Assembly (NCBI RefSeq): GCF_937903345.1
Contig: NZ_CALCZQ010000061.1
Span: 71,899-135,898, forward strand
Direction: 5' to 3'
From: an uncultured Emticicia sp.
GTDB taxonomy: Bacteria; Bacteroidota; Bacteroidia; Cytophagales; Spirosomataceae
Length of the DNA: 64,000 nucleotides
Part shown: positions 53,631 to 63,228 of the stretch, piece by piece
How the letters are laid out: each line of letters begins with the position of its first letter
Numbering within the stretch: position 1 is the first letter of the stretch
Position numbers and translations under genes: made by a program
The notes under the pieces: model-generated
The model's database searches: none
Seen by the model: only the letters and a program-made list of their open reading frames with translations
Told to the model about the DNA's origin: nothing

Positions 53631-54848
53631 ATGAGCGGACAATCTATTTCAGAATTAGCACAGCAATCTATTCTTTACCCACAAGATTCGCCAGAGCTGA
53701 TAAAAAAAGGCAAAAAAAGCCTTTTTATCGGACTACCTCGTGAAGTTTCATTACAGGAAAACCGCATTGCAATTACACCCGAGTCGGTCAGGTTGTTGAT
53801 TAGAAACGGCCACGAGGTAATAATAGAAAAAGATGCTGGAAAAGGAGCAAAGTTTTCAGACAATGATTTTAGCGAAGCGGGTGCAAAAATAGTTTATACC
53901 CCACAGGAGGTTTTTGAAGCTGATTTGATTGTAAAAATAGAGCCCTTACTCGAAGCTGAAATGGCTTATTTAAAAGCTGGTCAAACAGTTATATCTACGC
54001 TAAATGTTCCAAACCTCTCTCGTTCATATTTTGAACAACTTAACGAAAAACGAGTAACAGGCATTGGTTTTGAGCTAATTCAAGATAAGGTAGGCAATTA
54101 TCCGATTATCCGAACTATGAGCGAAATTGCAGGAAGCACAGTTATGCTTATTGCGGCCGAATATCTGAGCAGCGTACACAACGGACGAGGAATGATATTG
54201 GGTGGAATTACGGGCGTGCCTCCAACTAAAATTGTGATTATCGGAGCGGGAACTGTTGGCGAATATGCTGCCCGGACTGCCCTTGGCCTAGGAGCAGAAA
54301 TTAAGGTTTTTGATCAACACATTTATCGGCTCCAACGCTTGAAATATGCTGTCGGACAGCACATATTTACATCTATCATCGACTCTGACACCTTAGGTGA
54401 TGCTCTTGCCCGTGCTGATGTAGTGATTGGAGCAATGCGTGCAGAGGACGGCATTGCTCCAATTGTTGTTACAGAAGAAATGGTTTCAAAAATGAACTCT
54501 AATTCGATAATTATTGATGTTTCAATCGACCAAGGGGGCTGCTTTGAGACATCCGAAATAACAACACATAAGCATCCAACTTTTCAGAAATATGGCATTA
54601 CACACTATTGTGTACCCAATATTGCCTCAAGGGTTGCACACACAGCAAGTATTGCATTAAGTAATGTCTTTACACCATTTTTACTAAAAACGGGCAATGT
54701 TGGCGGCATTGAAGATATGATTTTTGCTAAACAATGGTTCACAAAAGGGGTTTATTGTTTCAAAGGTAGTTTAACAAACTTGTCAATTGCCCAGCGTTTC
54801 AATCTTAGATACAAAGATTTGAGTCTGCTAATTGCAGCGAGAATGTAA
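53631..54848 (+). CDS. ald: Alanine dehydrogenase
   Basis: 405 residues. N-terminal domain with LPREVSLQENRIAITPESV (pyruvate-binding Arg and Lys) and VKIEPLLEAE. NAD domain with KIVIIGAGTVGEYAARTALG (about 205-224) and VIGAMRAEDGIAPIVVTEEM. C-terminal YCVPNIASRVAHTAS. Oxidises L-alanine to pyruvate and ammonia. The longer N-terminus (about 30 residues) than classical Ald is typical of the Bacteroidota form. Confidence 0.9.
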   Translation: MSGQSISELAQQSILYPQDSPELIKKGKKSLFIGLPREVSLQENRIAITPESVRLLIRNGHEVIIEKDAGKGAKFSDNDFSEAGAKIVYTPQEVFEADLIVKIEPLLEAEMAYLKAGQTVISTLNVPNLSRSYFEQLNEKRVTGIGFELIQDKVGNYPIIRTMSEIAGSTVMLIAAEYLSSVHNGRGMILGGITGVPPTKIVIIGAGTVGEYAARTALGLGAEIKVFDQHIYRLQRLKYAVGQHIFTSIIDSDTLGDALARADVVIGAMRAEDGIAPIVVTEEMVSKMNSNSIIIDVSIDQGGCFETSEITTHKHPTFQKYGITHYCVPNIASRVAHTASIALSNVFTPFLLKTGNVGGIEDMIFAKQWFTKGVYCFKGSLTNLSIAQRFNLRYKDLSLLIAARM

Positions 54849-54991
54849 GTAAGAAGTCAATAATTTATAGTCGGCAGTTCTCCGTAGTCACTTACGCTGT
54901 CCATTAATACACTTATTATAAGCCATTTGCATTTTCTATCAATATGCAGTAAAAGAAAGTTCGAAAGATTTCTCTTACTGCAAAACTTTTT

Positions 54992-55959
54992 TTATTCAAC
55001 TTCTATAACTTCACCTTTCAGTATAAATTTCAAGTAAAAATACCCCACCATTCCTGCCACTAAAGATGCTGTTAAAATCATAAATTTCGCATTATTGATG
55101 ACTGTTGCATTTTCAAAAGCCAATAAAGAATAAATATGGACATCGTGAAGCCAATTCCACCTTAAAATCCCGCACCGATGATTGTCTTCCAGTCTAAATT
55201 TAAAGGTAGTTTGCAAATTCCGAGCGAAACCACCACAAAACTTATCAGAAATATACCCAAAAGCATTCCAATGACTAGTCCAAATGCAATTCCCAAACCA
55301 TAGCTATGGGTTAAGGTTTCTACAATATTTCTATCAATAAAGATAGCAGTATTGGCTAATGCAAAAAGTGGAAGTATGATAAATGCCACAGGTCGAGGCA
55401 GAAAATGCTGCAAAATATACAAAGTCGATTTTTCATCGCCATTGCCAAAAGGAATCGCAAAAGCCAATAAAACGCCCGTGATTGTTGGATGAACGCCCGT
55501 ATTTAACATAAAATACCCCATCGAAACGCCGCCAGGCAAATAAGGAATCAAATTCCGCACTTTGAGACGATTGAAAATTAAAAGCACCACAAAAATTCCC
55601 AAGGCAATAAGTAGATTCATCCAAAGGATAGTGTTAGTATAAAAAACCGCAATCACTAAAATTGCTCCTAAATCATCAATTACTGCCAGTGCTGTTAGGA
55701 AAACTTTAAGCGAAATAGGTACTCTTTTCCCCAACAACGATAAGACTCAGAGTGCAACAGCAATATCAGTGGCCATCGGAATGCCAATGCCGGTTTGCCC
55801 TACTGTGCCATAAGTAAGCAATAAAAATAAACCAGCTGGCAGTAGCATTCAGCCAATTGCCGCAAAAATCGTTAATAATGCGTCTTTGATATTCGATAAT
55901 TCGCCTTGATAGATTTTACGTTCAAGTTCTAAGCCAATCAGCAAAAAGAATATAGTCAT
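54992..55959 (-). pseudogene. Decayed Na+/H+ antiporter NhaA
   Basis: NhaA sequence is recognisable from TIFFLLIGLELERK to the C-terminus, including VLTALAVIDDLGAILVIAVF-type core with the paired Asp, and GIGFTMSIFI. It lacks the first roughly 60 residues. It has in-frame TGA at 55849-55851 and 55747-55749 (both at conserved Gly codons), TAA at 55162-55164 (in GAGF*GGIGF), and a one-base deletion near 55125. The product would have been a 12-helix inner membrane antiporter. The number of lesions excludes function. Confidence 0.9.
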
Positions 55960-56144
55960 GTTCTTTCGAGGATTTAATAAAACTTTTACTTTTATCAGAA
56001 ATGAATTAATTGAGTAGATTTATGGTTAAAGAGAAATGGAATTTTGACTTTAAATTTAGAGCTAATTAACTTTGTAAAATAATTAACAATAGCTAATTGG
56101 CCACAACAATAATTCATTTGTATCATATCATTTAAAATAAAAAA

Positions 56145-56549
56145 ATGACTTCGCACTCAAACGAAAACACTATTTTAGACGATGTAAACTCGCCTGAACT
56201 CGACCAAAAAATCATGAGTTTTGTGGCAGGAGATTTTATCAAAGTATCTGACCATTTGAAAGAAGCATCTTATCAAATCCGTAAGCGTGGATTTTCAGAT
56301 TATCCGATTTTCGTTGTCAATCGCACATTGGTTGAGGTTGGACAAATGCTTTTTACAAGGCTTGATTTTGAAACTCAGTTTGATTACAAAGCTTCTTATT
56401 TGGATGAATTTTTACAAAGAAAACTCATTGGAGAAGAATCGATTGAACTTTTTAAAGAAAATTACAAAAATGCAGATGAGTATTGCTGCTTATTTGTAAT
56501 AGAAGCCGAGTTTGCAGGATTTGTTTTTATCCCCTTCCCAGAAGATTGA
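56145..56549 (+). CDS. Conserved-looking hypothetical protein
   Basis: 134 residues, not recognised. Soluble and mostly alpha/beta: FVAGDFIKVSDHLKEASYQI, SDYPIFVVNRTLVEVGQMLF, then a helical part and YCCLFVIEAEFAGFVFIPFP at the end. The even composition and acidic pI suggest a real cytosolic protein. It stands alone between the nhaA remnant and the amidohydrolase pair. Confidence 0.7.
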   Translation: MTSHSNENTILDDVNSPELDQKIMSFVAGDFIKVSDHLKEASYQIRKRGFSDYPIFVVNRTLVEVGQMLFTRLDFETQFDYKASYLDEFLQRKLIGEESIELFKENYKNADEYCCLFVIEAEFAGFVFIPFPED

Positions 56550-56648
56550 CAGACAACTTAGCAATTTGCAGTCCACAATTCACAGTTTTTAGTCAATAAA
56601 GACCATTTTCCGATAAATTGAAGACTGCAAATTGTGAACCGAAAATTT

Positions 56649-58262
56649 TTATTTCTCCGCCCGCACCGTAGGATATTTGATTCCTAATTGTTCCAAATAC
56701 GATTTGTATTTTGTTGAATCATAATAATATTTGCTCATTTCTGGGCGAAACTTCTCCATGATTTCTTTATTCAACTGAATTGCTGGTTTATCATCTTTCG
56801 AAATTAGCGGCGTATATTTGATTTCTTTCGTTTGTTCTTTATTATAGTACTCCCAAGCATTTTTGATAATTTCTGGCTTAAAAAGCATATCCAAAATTGT
56901 CAAAGCCTCAGCTTTCGCTCCTGCCGTGCAACCTTTGTGGGCGATCGGGGTAGCCATCGTGATGGCATTTGCCCAGTGATGTCCTGGCATTCCGGGCATA
57001 TTTGATGGATAACGCAAAACAACTGTTGGTAACGACCACGAAATGTCAGCAATGTCATCTGAGCCACCTTGACGAATGATATTGGGCGAATAAACTGGCT
57101 CACTCATCGTATCAAGTTTAATTGCTAAACCATCTATTCTTGGCGATTTCAACTCTTTCTGACTTGCCTTTGCCAATATTTGGTCTTCTTCCGACCATTG
57201 AGGCAAACCAACACGCTTGATATTCTGATACATTGCATCAGCAATGGGCTTATTGAAATGTCCCGGCCAAGCACTACCCAAAATCTCGTAGGTAAATTTC
57301 GTATCGGTCATCATAGCTGCACCTTCTGCTATTTTAATACCACTCTCAAAGAGTTTTCTGATACGTGGATAAGTTCGGTCACGGAAATAATACCAAACTG
57401 TAGCCTTCGATGGCACAACATTTGGTTGGTCACCACCATCCGAAATCACATAGTGCGATCGTTGCGTAGTTTCTAAGTGTTCCCTCTTAAAATTCCAGCC
57501 AATATCCATTAATTCTACTGCATCTAAAGCACTTCGTCCACGCCATGGAGCTCCTGCTGCATGAGCAGCCTCTCCTTCAAAATGAAATTTGACAGACACC
57601 AAGCCGTTATTTCCTGCATCTCCCCACGATACACCCAGGTTGTCAGCTACGTGCGTAAAAATACAAGCATCAACATCTTTAAAATAGCCTTCACGCACAT
57701 AAATAGCCTTCGCTCCTACTTGCTCTTCGGCAACACCAGGCCAAAGCACGAGAGTTCCCGAAATTTTATCTCGCTCCATTACTTCTTTCAAAGCTAAAAC
57801 TGCAGTAATATTAAGAGCTTGACCAGAATTATGACCTTCCCCATGACCAGGTGCTCCTTCAATGATGGGGTCTTTGTATGCAACACCAGGTTTTTGTGAA
57901 GCCTTCGGAATACAATCAATGTCGCTACCAATAGCAATTACGGGTTTTCCTGAACCCCATTTGGCAATCCATGCAGTCGGCATACCTGCTACGCCACGCT
58001 CAACGGTGAAGCCATTTTTTTCGAGTAGATTTGTTAAATACTTTGAGGTTTCAAATTCTTGAAAACCCAACTCGCCAAAGCTAAAAATTTGGTCGTTTAC
58101 TTCTTGTGTAAACTTTTGACGGTCATCAATTTTCTTGATTACTTCTTGTTTTAGTAATTCAAGTTTGTCAAGAACTGGTGTTGCAACAGATTTTTTCTTT
58201 TGTGAAAACGCTAAGTTGCTTACAATCAACATTGTAGTGATGAAAATGTAAGTTTTTTTCAT
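56649..58262 (-). CDS. Secreted M20-family amidohydrolase (AbgB-like)
   Basis: 537 residues from the Met at 58262, which starts a signal peptide ending NLAFSQ; an upstream 14-codon extension would spoil it. Metal-site motifs of M20 peptidases: AIGSDIDCIPKASQKPG, GEGHNSGQALN, WPGVAEEQVGAKAIYVREG and GMPGHHWANA. The dimerisation domain (VKFHFEGEAAHAAG) is present. The AbgB-like subgroup cleaves aminobenzoyl-glutamate-like amides. It lies downstream of another secreted amidohydrolase, same strand. Confidence 0.87.
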   Translation of the reverse strand: MKKTYIFITTMLIVSNLAFSQKKKSVATPVLDKLELLKQEVIKKIDDRQKFTQEVNDQIFSFGELGFQEFETSKYLTNLLEKNGFTVERGVAGMPTAWIAKWGSGKPVIAIGSDIDCIPKASQKPGVAYKDPIIEGAPGHGEGHNSGQALNITAVLALKEVMERDKISGTLVLWPGVAEEQVGAKAIYVREGYFKDVDACIFTHVADNLGVSWGDAGNNGLVSVKFHFEGEAAHAAGAPWRGRSALDAVELMDIGWNFKREHLETTQRSHYVISDGGDQPNVVPSKATVWYYFRDRTYPRIRKLFESGIKIAEGAAMMTDTKFTYEILGSAWPGHFNKPIADAMYQNIKRVGLPQWSEEDQILAKASQKELKSPRIDGLAIKLDTMSEPVYSPNIIRQGGSDDIADISWSLPTVVLRYPSNMPGMPGHHWANAITMATPIAHKGCTAGAKAEALTILDMLFKPEIIKNAWEYYNKEQTKEIKYTPLISKDDKPAIQLNKEIMEKFRPEMSKYYYDSTKYKSYLEQLGIKYPTVRAEK

Positions 58263-58360
58263 GATTTGCTTGAGTTTAGGTAAATTTTTTAAGTCCATAG
58301 TCAAGGGTCAATAGCAACAAACAAAACTATTGACCATCAACTATACTCTATTAACTATAA

Positions 58361-59503
58361 CTATTTAGGGAACTGCGATTTATCTAAGCCTGGAATGATT
58401 TTCAGGGCATTTTTATAATAAACTTTCTTCAAAATTTCATCCGAAAGCCCCAAGCCATACATACGCCAGTAAGCGTGGTATTTTTTGTGGTAAGGAAAAT
58501 ATTCATCTTCACTTTCTAAAACTCTAAAATAGGTTTGATATTCGTCAGGAACCCAAGAGTCTTTACCAAATAATATACGGTCTTGACGTTTTTCAAAAAA
58601 CTTTTTAGCCATTCGTGGCTGGCGACCTAATTCAGCAATTACCGCACCGATTTCGGCATACATATTCGGAAATGCCTCCATTAAACTATCTAATTTGGCC
58701 AAATCGTTTGGATACCAGCCCATGTGAGCATTGATAAATGTAGTTTTGGGGTGTTTTCTGAATACATTGTGCTGCTGCTCGATAAGCTGTTCCCACGAAT
58801 AATCTTTTCCAGCTGAGGCGTCACGCTTACGACCAGGGTGAGTTTTGAGTTCGAGCCAACGTTCATTTGTGGCGTTTAAAGGATTCCAAAAAGAAGCAGG
58901 GTCGGCTGTGTGAATTAGTACAGGAATGCCCAGCTCGCCAGCTTTTGCCCAGATTGGGTCGATACGAGCATCATCCACAGGCACGAGTTTTCCGTTGTCT
59001 TTTACGCTAAAACCGAGACTTTTATAAATTTTCAAGCCTTTTGCACCACGCAATTTTACATCCTCTTCAAGCATTTTTACGGCTTTGGCTGTCCAATCTG
59101 TTTCGTTGATTTTCGAGAAATCAATATTCGTAAAAACCGCAAAACGCGTTGGATTATTAGCTTTCACCGCACCAATCATATCGACTAAACCAGCAGTACT
59201 TTTAGCTTCATCTTGATTGAAACCACGCCCGCTTAGGTTACACATTAAGCCCATATTCATCTTATCCATTTCTGTAATAAGCTTTGTTAGACTTTCTTTC
59301 GAGTTCATTTCCCATTGGTGATTATGTACATCAATAAATGGAAATTTAGCACGAGTAATTGCCTTTCCTGGCACAACAAGTGTAGATTTTGGTTCGTATT
59401 CTTCGAAGGTTACTGTGCCAGCATTATCTCCAATTTTAATTTGTTGGGCTTGTAACAAACTGATAGTCAGCATTGCACCGACCGTAAAAGCAAGTTTTTT
59501 CAT
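58361..59503 (-). CDS. Secreted amidohydrolase (Amidohydro_2 TIM barrel)
   Basis: 380 residues, signal peptide 1-19 (LLQAQ). FIDVHNHQWEM carries the HxH-like metal pair, PVLIHTADPASFW, TTFINAHMGWYPNDL (second His) and ILFGKDSWVPDEY (late Asp). This set fits the Amidohydro_2 family of decarboxylases and lactonases. About 100 nt upstream of the M20 gene, so the two probably form an operon acting on one unknown substrate. Confidence 0.82.
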   Translation of the reverse strand: MKKLAFTVGAMLTISLLQAQQIKIGDNAGTVTFEEYEPKSTLVVPGKAITRAKFPFIDVHNHQWEMNSKESLTKLITEMDKMNMGLMCNLSGRGFNQDEAKSTAGLVDMIGAVKANNPTRFAVFTNIDFSKINETDWTAKAVKMLEEDVKLRGAKGLKIYKSLGFSVKDNGKLVPVDDARIDPIWAKAGELGIPVLIHTADPASFWNPLNATNERWLELKTHPGRKRDASAGKDYSWEQLIEQQHNVFRKHPKTTFINAHMGWYPNDLAKLDSLMEAFPNMYAEIGAVIAELGRQPRMAKKFFEKRQDRILFGKDSWVPDEYQTYFRVLESEDEYFPYHKKYHAYWRMYGLGLSDEILKKVYYKNALKIIPGLDKSQFPK

Positions 59504-59639
59504 TAAATAATGATAAGTTTTTACAAACGTCCGTACCGCAGGTCTGACGTTTGAGCGAAGATTATAAAAATGTTTTATGCAATTTAATGAAAAACTTCTA
59601 AACTCATATAGTCAGTTGAGTGTTTTCGACAATCGGCGA

Positions 59640-59760
59640 GAAATTGGCGATGTAATGATAAAAAGACGGGCTTCAGCATACAAAAAGAGAGGCTTCGTTT
59701 GAGCGAATGTCGCCCAGCGAAGCCTACCTTGGAAGCAAGATCAAAATGTCAGCCCTTCAG
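59640..59760. repeat. Intergenic inverted repeats with a stem-CCA-stem element
   Basis: AGGCTTCG near 59690 pairs with CGAAGCCT near 59718, and inside the right arm TCGC-CCA-GCGA forms the same kind of mini-hairpin as the 15-bp repeats elsewhere in the window. A separate CAAACGTC/GACGTTTG pair lies near 59525-59555. Function unknown; it is not a typical terminator (no T run). Confidence 0.45.
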
Positions 59761-59772
59761 TGCAGACGTTTA

Positions 59773-60249
59773 TTACTTGTAAATCAATGCAATAGCATGA
59801 GCATCTAAACCCTCTTTTCTACCTACAAAACCCATTTCTTCAGTAGTTGTAGCTTTAATTGAGATGCAGTTTTCTGGCAAACCAGTTACTTCCGCAATCG
59901 CATTTATCATTTCTGGAATATATTTGGCGATTTTGGGTTCTTGCAAACAAACGGTTGAGTCTATATTTCCAATTTTATAGCCTTCTTTTTCGAGCATTTC
60001 TACCACTATTTTCAATAAAATCTTACTATCGATACCTTTCCAACGTGGGTCAGTGTTTTTGAAGTGTTTACCAATATCGCCCATTGCGGCTGCTCCCAAG
60101 AGTGCATCGCACATGGCGTGAAGCAACACATCGGCATCCGAATGCCCAACCGAACCAACTGTATGCGGAATCTTTACTCCTCCCAACCATAAATCGTAGC
60201 CTTCACCCAATTGGTGTACGTCGTAACCTTGCCCTATTCTAAAATTCAT
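59773..60249 (-). CDS. ispF: 2-C-methyl-D-erythritol 2,4-cyclodiphosphate synthase
   Basis: 158 residues, full length. Zinc ligands Asp10 and His12 in GYDVHQLGEG and His44 in DVLLHAMCDALLGAAAMGDI. CMP site region ATTTEEMGFVGRKEG. It acts in the MEP isoprenoid pathway. Single gene. Confidence 0.96.
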   Translation of the reverse strand: MNFRIGQGYDVHQLGEGYDLWLGGVKIPHTVGSVGHSDADVLLHAMCDALLGAAAMGDIGKHFKNTDPRWKGIDSKILLKIVVEMLEKEGYKIGNIDSTVCLQEPKIAKYIPEMINAIAEVTGLPENCISIKATTTEEMGFVGRKEGLDAHAIALIYK

Positions 60250-60286
60250 AAATTAAAGATTTCTTTTTGGTAAAAATAAGTATTTT

Positions 60287-60916
60287 TCAATTCTTTCCCC
60301 AGAATATCTGCCATTTAATCTTAGTTTTTTCCCATGTAGAATATGGGCATTCAATCCCTTCACAATTAATTTTATTGAAAGTTTCTTCGGCTTTATCAGT
60401 TTTACCGTTTTGTAGATAAGCAATTACCAGCATCCATTTCGAGTTTCGTTGGTAGTTTGAACTAATTTCTGGGTTAAGGGTCAATTTCTCTAAAATATTG
60501 ATGGCTTCTTGTGGGTTATCACCTTTTTTGATAATTTCTTTGGCTTTTTCAAAATCATTAAGCCGGGACTCGCTGCCTTGGCTGATTGTTGTTTCGCCTC
60601 GATAATTAAATTCCTGCGAAGTTAACATCACCGGTAAAGACAGCATAAACAAAAAAATACTGGCGGCTGCCACAAAACCACCGAGCATAAGTATTAATTC
60701 TCTGCCCTTTTTAGGTTGACTGATTTCAGCACGAGCAGCCTCAACTTGCCTAAACACACGACTACGAAACAGAATTTCTCGTAAACGCTGAGTTTCGATT
60801 ACTTGCTGACGAAGTTGTGTATCAGATTTTATCTTTTCTTCAAAGCTGACTTTATCGGTTTCGGGCATCACGCCTGCTACATAATCTTCGATTTGTTCTT
60901 GTAAAAGGTCAGTCAT
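60287..60916 (-). CDS. Membrane TPR-like protein encoded with the sigma factor
   Basis: 209 residues. A cytoplasmic N-terminal part (1-70) with an anti-sigma-like start (EQIEDYVAGVMPETDKVSFE), one transmembrane helix (about 76-98), and a C-terminal helical repeat region like a TPR pair (AINILEKLTLNPEISSNYQR, LQNGKTDKAEETF). The gene follows the sigma factor by 12 nt. An anti-sigma or sensor role is inferred from order and topology only. Confidence 0.65.
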   Translation of the reverse strand: MTDLLQEQIEDYVAGVMPETDKVSFEEKIKSDTQLRQQVIETQRLREILFRSRVFRQVEAARAEISQPKKGRELILMLGGFVAAASIFLFMLSLPVMLTSQEFNYRGETTISQGSESRLNDFEKAKEIIKKGDNPQEAINILEKLTLNPEISSNYQRNSKWMLVIAYLQNGKTDKAEETFNKINCEGIECPYSTWEKTKIKWQIFWGKN

Positions 60917-60928
60917 AGCGGTTATTTA

Positions 60929-61531
60929 TTAAAAGTTCACATTGATCATTTCCATAACTTTCTTTAGGCACTTGCTTTTGGTATTCCTCACAGTCTGGTC
61001 GCTTTCAAATAAACCTTCGGTTATGAGTATCTTCGAGATTTCTTGCATAGAAAAACCATCAATCAAACGCATATCCAATATTTGTCGACAATTTTTGCCT
61101 GCTTTGCTCACAATATCAATGTAATAAGCCCAGTTTTCTTTCTCAATCAGGGTTTCACTTACATCATCGTCGAGTTCGTCCCAATCTGCCATATACTTGG
61201 TTTGGCGATCATCACGTGATGCCTCCGAAGAAATGTATCGAAACCATAAATTCTTGCAAATACTTTTTAGGTAAGTTTCTAAAGCTGCATCTTTTTGGTT
61301 ATAAGAGTGCTTTTTTACGTTCACCACAAATGCCTCAATTGCTTCCCAAATTATATCTTCGGGTTGTTTGGCATAGTCCCTTCCTGAACTACGGTGTATA
61401 ATAAAACGCTCTAACGAAACATGGAATTTCTTGTAAAGAGCTACCAAAGCTTCATGTTCTCGGCGTCCTCCTGTTAGGATTCCGTCCACGATTGCCTCAT
61501 CATTCCATTGTTTTGATAAACTAAAATTCAT
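60929..61531 (-). CDS. Sigma-70-like (ECF-type) RNA polymerase sigma factor
   Basis: 200 residues from the Met at 61531 (MNFSLSKQWNDEAIVDGILT); a longer frame upstream has no family likeness. Region 2 is seen as QPEDIIWEAIEAFVVNVKKH with the WFRYI part. Region 4 is a helix-turn-helix with CRQILDMRLIDGFSMQEISK and TVRNTKSKCLKK. It would direct RNA polymerase to a small regulon; the divergent lipoproteins are candidates. Co-transcribed with the TPR membrane protein. Confidence 0.85.
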   Translation of the reverse strand: MNFSLSKQWNDEAIVDGILTGGRREHEALVALYKKFHVSLERFIIHRSSGRDYAKQPEDIIWEAIEAFVVNVKKHSYNQKDAALETYLKSICKNLWFRYISSEASRDDRQTKYMADWDELDDDVSETLIEKENWAYYIDIVSKAGKNCRQILDMRLIDGFSMQEISKILITEGLFESDQTVRNTKSKCLKKVMEMINVNF

Positions 61532-62003
61532 CTTATTTTTTTTAATATCAGTGCGTCTACTAAATGTAACCTTGCTTTGATATTTTTTTTGAAAAGGTTT
61601 AATACAAAATAGAAAAATATACTGTTTGTGCAGAATAAGACGGCAAAGTTCTAACAAAAACAACAAGCAGAATAACTTCTCAACTTAAAAGATAATTATT
61701 TAGTACAAAAGTCGATTCTCTAAACCTTAAAATCAATATTATTTTGAAAAATCTTTTTATTTTTTAAAAGACAGTATATTTTTTGATTTTCTACATACAA
61801 TCATAATGCTAATTATCAGTCACTTATACATCATAAACAATACTAAGAAAAAATATTTTAAATATTTTAGTTAATTAAGGTTACATCATGAAAGACGTCT
61901 GATATTAATGAATGAAAGCTAATTATAGCGAAGGAGATTTTCCTGAAAATCCGTCAAAAGAGTAAGGGTCATTTAAATAATTAAACTAAACATTTTTACA
62001 GCC
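61532..62003. other. AT-rich divergent intergenic region between sigma factor and lipoproteins
   Basis: About 470 bp with no gene. It must hold the promoters of the sigma operon (leftward) and of the lipoprotein gene (rightward). No consensus box or operator stands out, so an alternative sigma type is possible. Confidence 0.45.
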
Positions 62004-62990
62004 ATGAAAACATCATTTTATCGTACAAGTGCATTATTTCTTTCATTATCGACATTAGGTCTATTGAGTTGCGAAAAAAGCGAAAGCCTTAATCCAAATT
62101 CTATTACCAATCAAACAACAACTTTTGATGTTACCAAATCTCAAACAACTTCACATTTTGTAAACGAATCATTACAAAACGTTGGTAGCGACAAAATTAT
62201 AGCCGTTGCCTGTGAAAATTACTCGTTGGTGCTTTCGGGAATTACTGGCACGCCACATGCAGGAGGTTTGGATTCTTACTTGGCTAATGTCGATATGAGT
62301 ACGGGAGCAACAACAGCAATGAGTGCAATCACGGTTGGCGGAGTTATTGTAAAAAGTGTAACAGGTATCACAAAAATACCAGCTGGAGCTCCTACGATTT
62401 ACGCAGTTACGGGTCAGAACTCAAGCATTCCACGCCGATTGTTGAGAGTGAATCCAGCCACTGGGGTCAGTGTAAATGTTGGTGCCACAATTTCTGGAGG
62501 GGCTTCGATAGCTCTACAAGATATTGAGCATTGTACTACCAACAATCGCTACTACGCCATTATGGAAGGTACAAATCGAATCATGGTGTCGCCTGATGCT
62601 CTAAATTGGACACTTCTGGTAGTTGCTCCAACTAATTATCGCTTAAATGGACTAACGTTTCAGAAAAATGCTGCAGGCGTTGAAACGCTTTGGGTGATTG
62701 CAGGACAAGGGAATACACTTTGCGGAGTAAACTTCGGCGATATGTTTAACTATACCTTAGCAGGAGGCCTCATTGGGAGCAATTCATATAATGCCGCGAC
62801 TGCTGGCCCAGTTACACCCGAATTAGGCTTAGATTACTACCAAAATACGGCTTGTGTTGTTCGCAACTTTGTGGTAGGAAGTGCATCTGGCTTTTTATCA
62901 AACAACACCAATTTATGTTCGGGAGGAGGTACTCCTACTCCAATAGGTGGAGGAAATATAAAGGCTACTTATGATTTTGCTAAGAGATAA
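62004..62990 (+). CDS. Lipoprotein, propeller-like, paralogue 1
   Basis: 328 residues. Lipoprotein signal with lipobox LLSC (Cys about 23), then EKSESLNPNS. The body has repeated short strands typical of a beta-propeller or kelch-like fold: GGLDSYLANVDMSTGATTAM, SVTGITKIP, LLRVNPATG, DIEHC, YYAIMEGTNRIMVSP and LWVIAGQGNTLCGVNFGD. Not assigned to a family. It is followed by a clear paralogue on the same strand. Confidence 0.7.
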   Translation: MKTSFYRTSALFLSLSTLGLLSCEKSESLNPNSITNQTTTFDVTKSQTTSHFVNESLQNVGSDKIIAVACENYSLVLSGITGTPHAGGLDSYLANVDMSTGATTAMSAITVGGVIVKSVTGITKIPAGAPTIYAVTGQNSSIPRRLLRVNPATGVSVNVGATISGGASIALQDIEHCTTNNRYYAIMEGTNRIMVSPDALNWTLLVVAPTNYRLNGLTFQKNAAGVETLWVIAGQGNTLCGVNFGDMFNYTLAGGLIGSNSYNAATAGPVTPELGLDYYQNTACVVRNFVVGSASGFLSNNTNLCSGGGTPTPIGGGNIKATYDFAKR

Positions 62991-63228
62991 AAGAGAGGGG
63001 ATAGTAGACAAGAGACGAAAGATTTTAGACAAAAAATAGTAGAAAAGACATTACATTTCTAAATAAAATACATCTTTTTCTCTCGTTTTTTGTCTAAGGT
63101 CCAATCAATCAGAAAAGTTTTTTCCATGAAGGTTACAAACCACACAACTACTGAAATTAAAGTACAAAGACAAAAACAATCTAAACATTTTTTAATAACC
63201 AATCTTTTAAATTCAAACATTTCCTCCT

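Noticed and set aside
55747..55851. UGA read as glycine (code 25-like) in the nhaA region
   Set aside because: Other genes here use TGA as their stop, for example the DUF5672 gene (20863-20865) and radC (38940-38942). The nhaA region also has a TAA, a frameshift and a missing N-terminus, so decay explains it.
61532..61666. Longer N-terminus for the sigma factor
   Set aside because: The extra 45 residues are hydrophobic then Lys-rich and unlike any sigma factor. The Met at 61531 starts the family-like sequence.
63002..63100. Inverted TTAGACAAAAAA/TTTTTTGTCTAA pair between the two lipoprotein genes
   Set aside because: Possible terminator, but the arms are about 45 nt apart and the surrounding sequence is low-complexity, so I did not call it.
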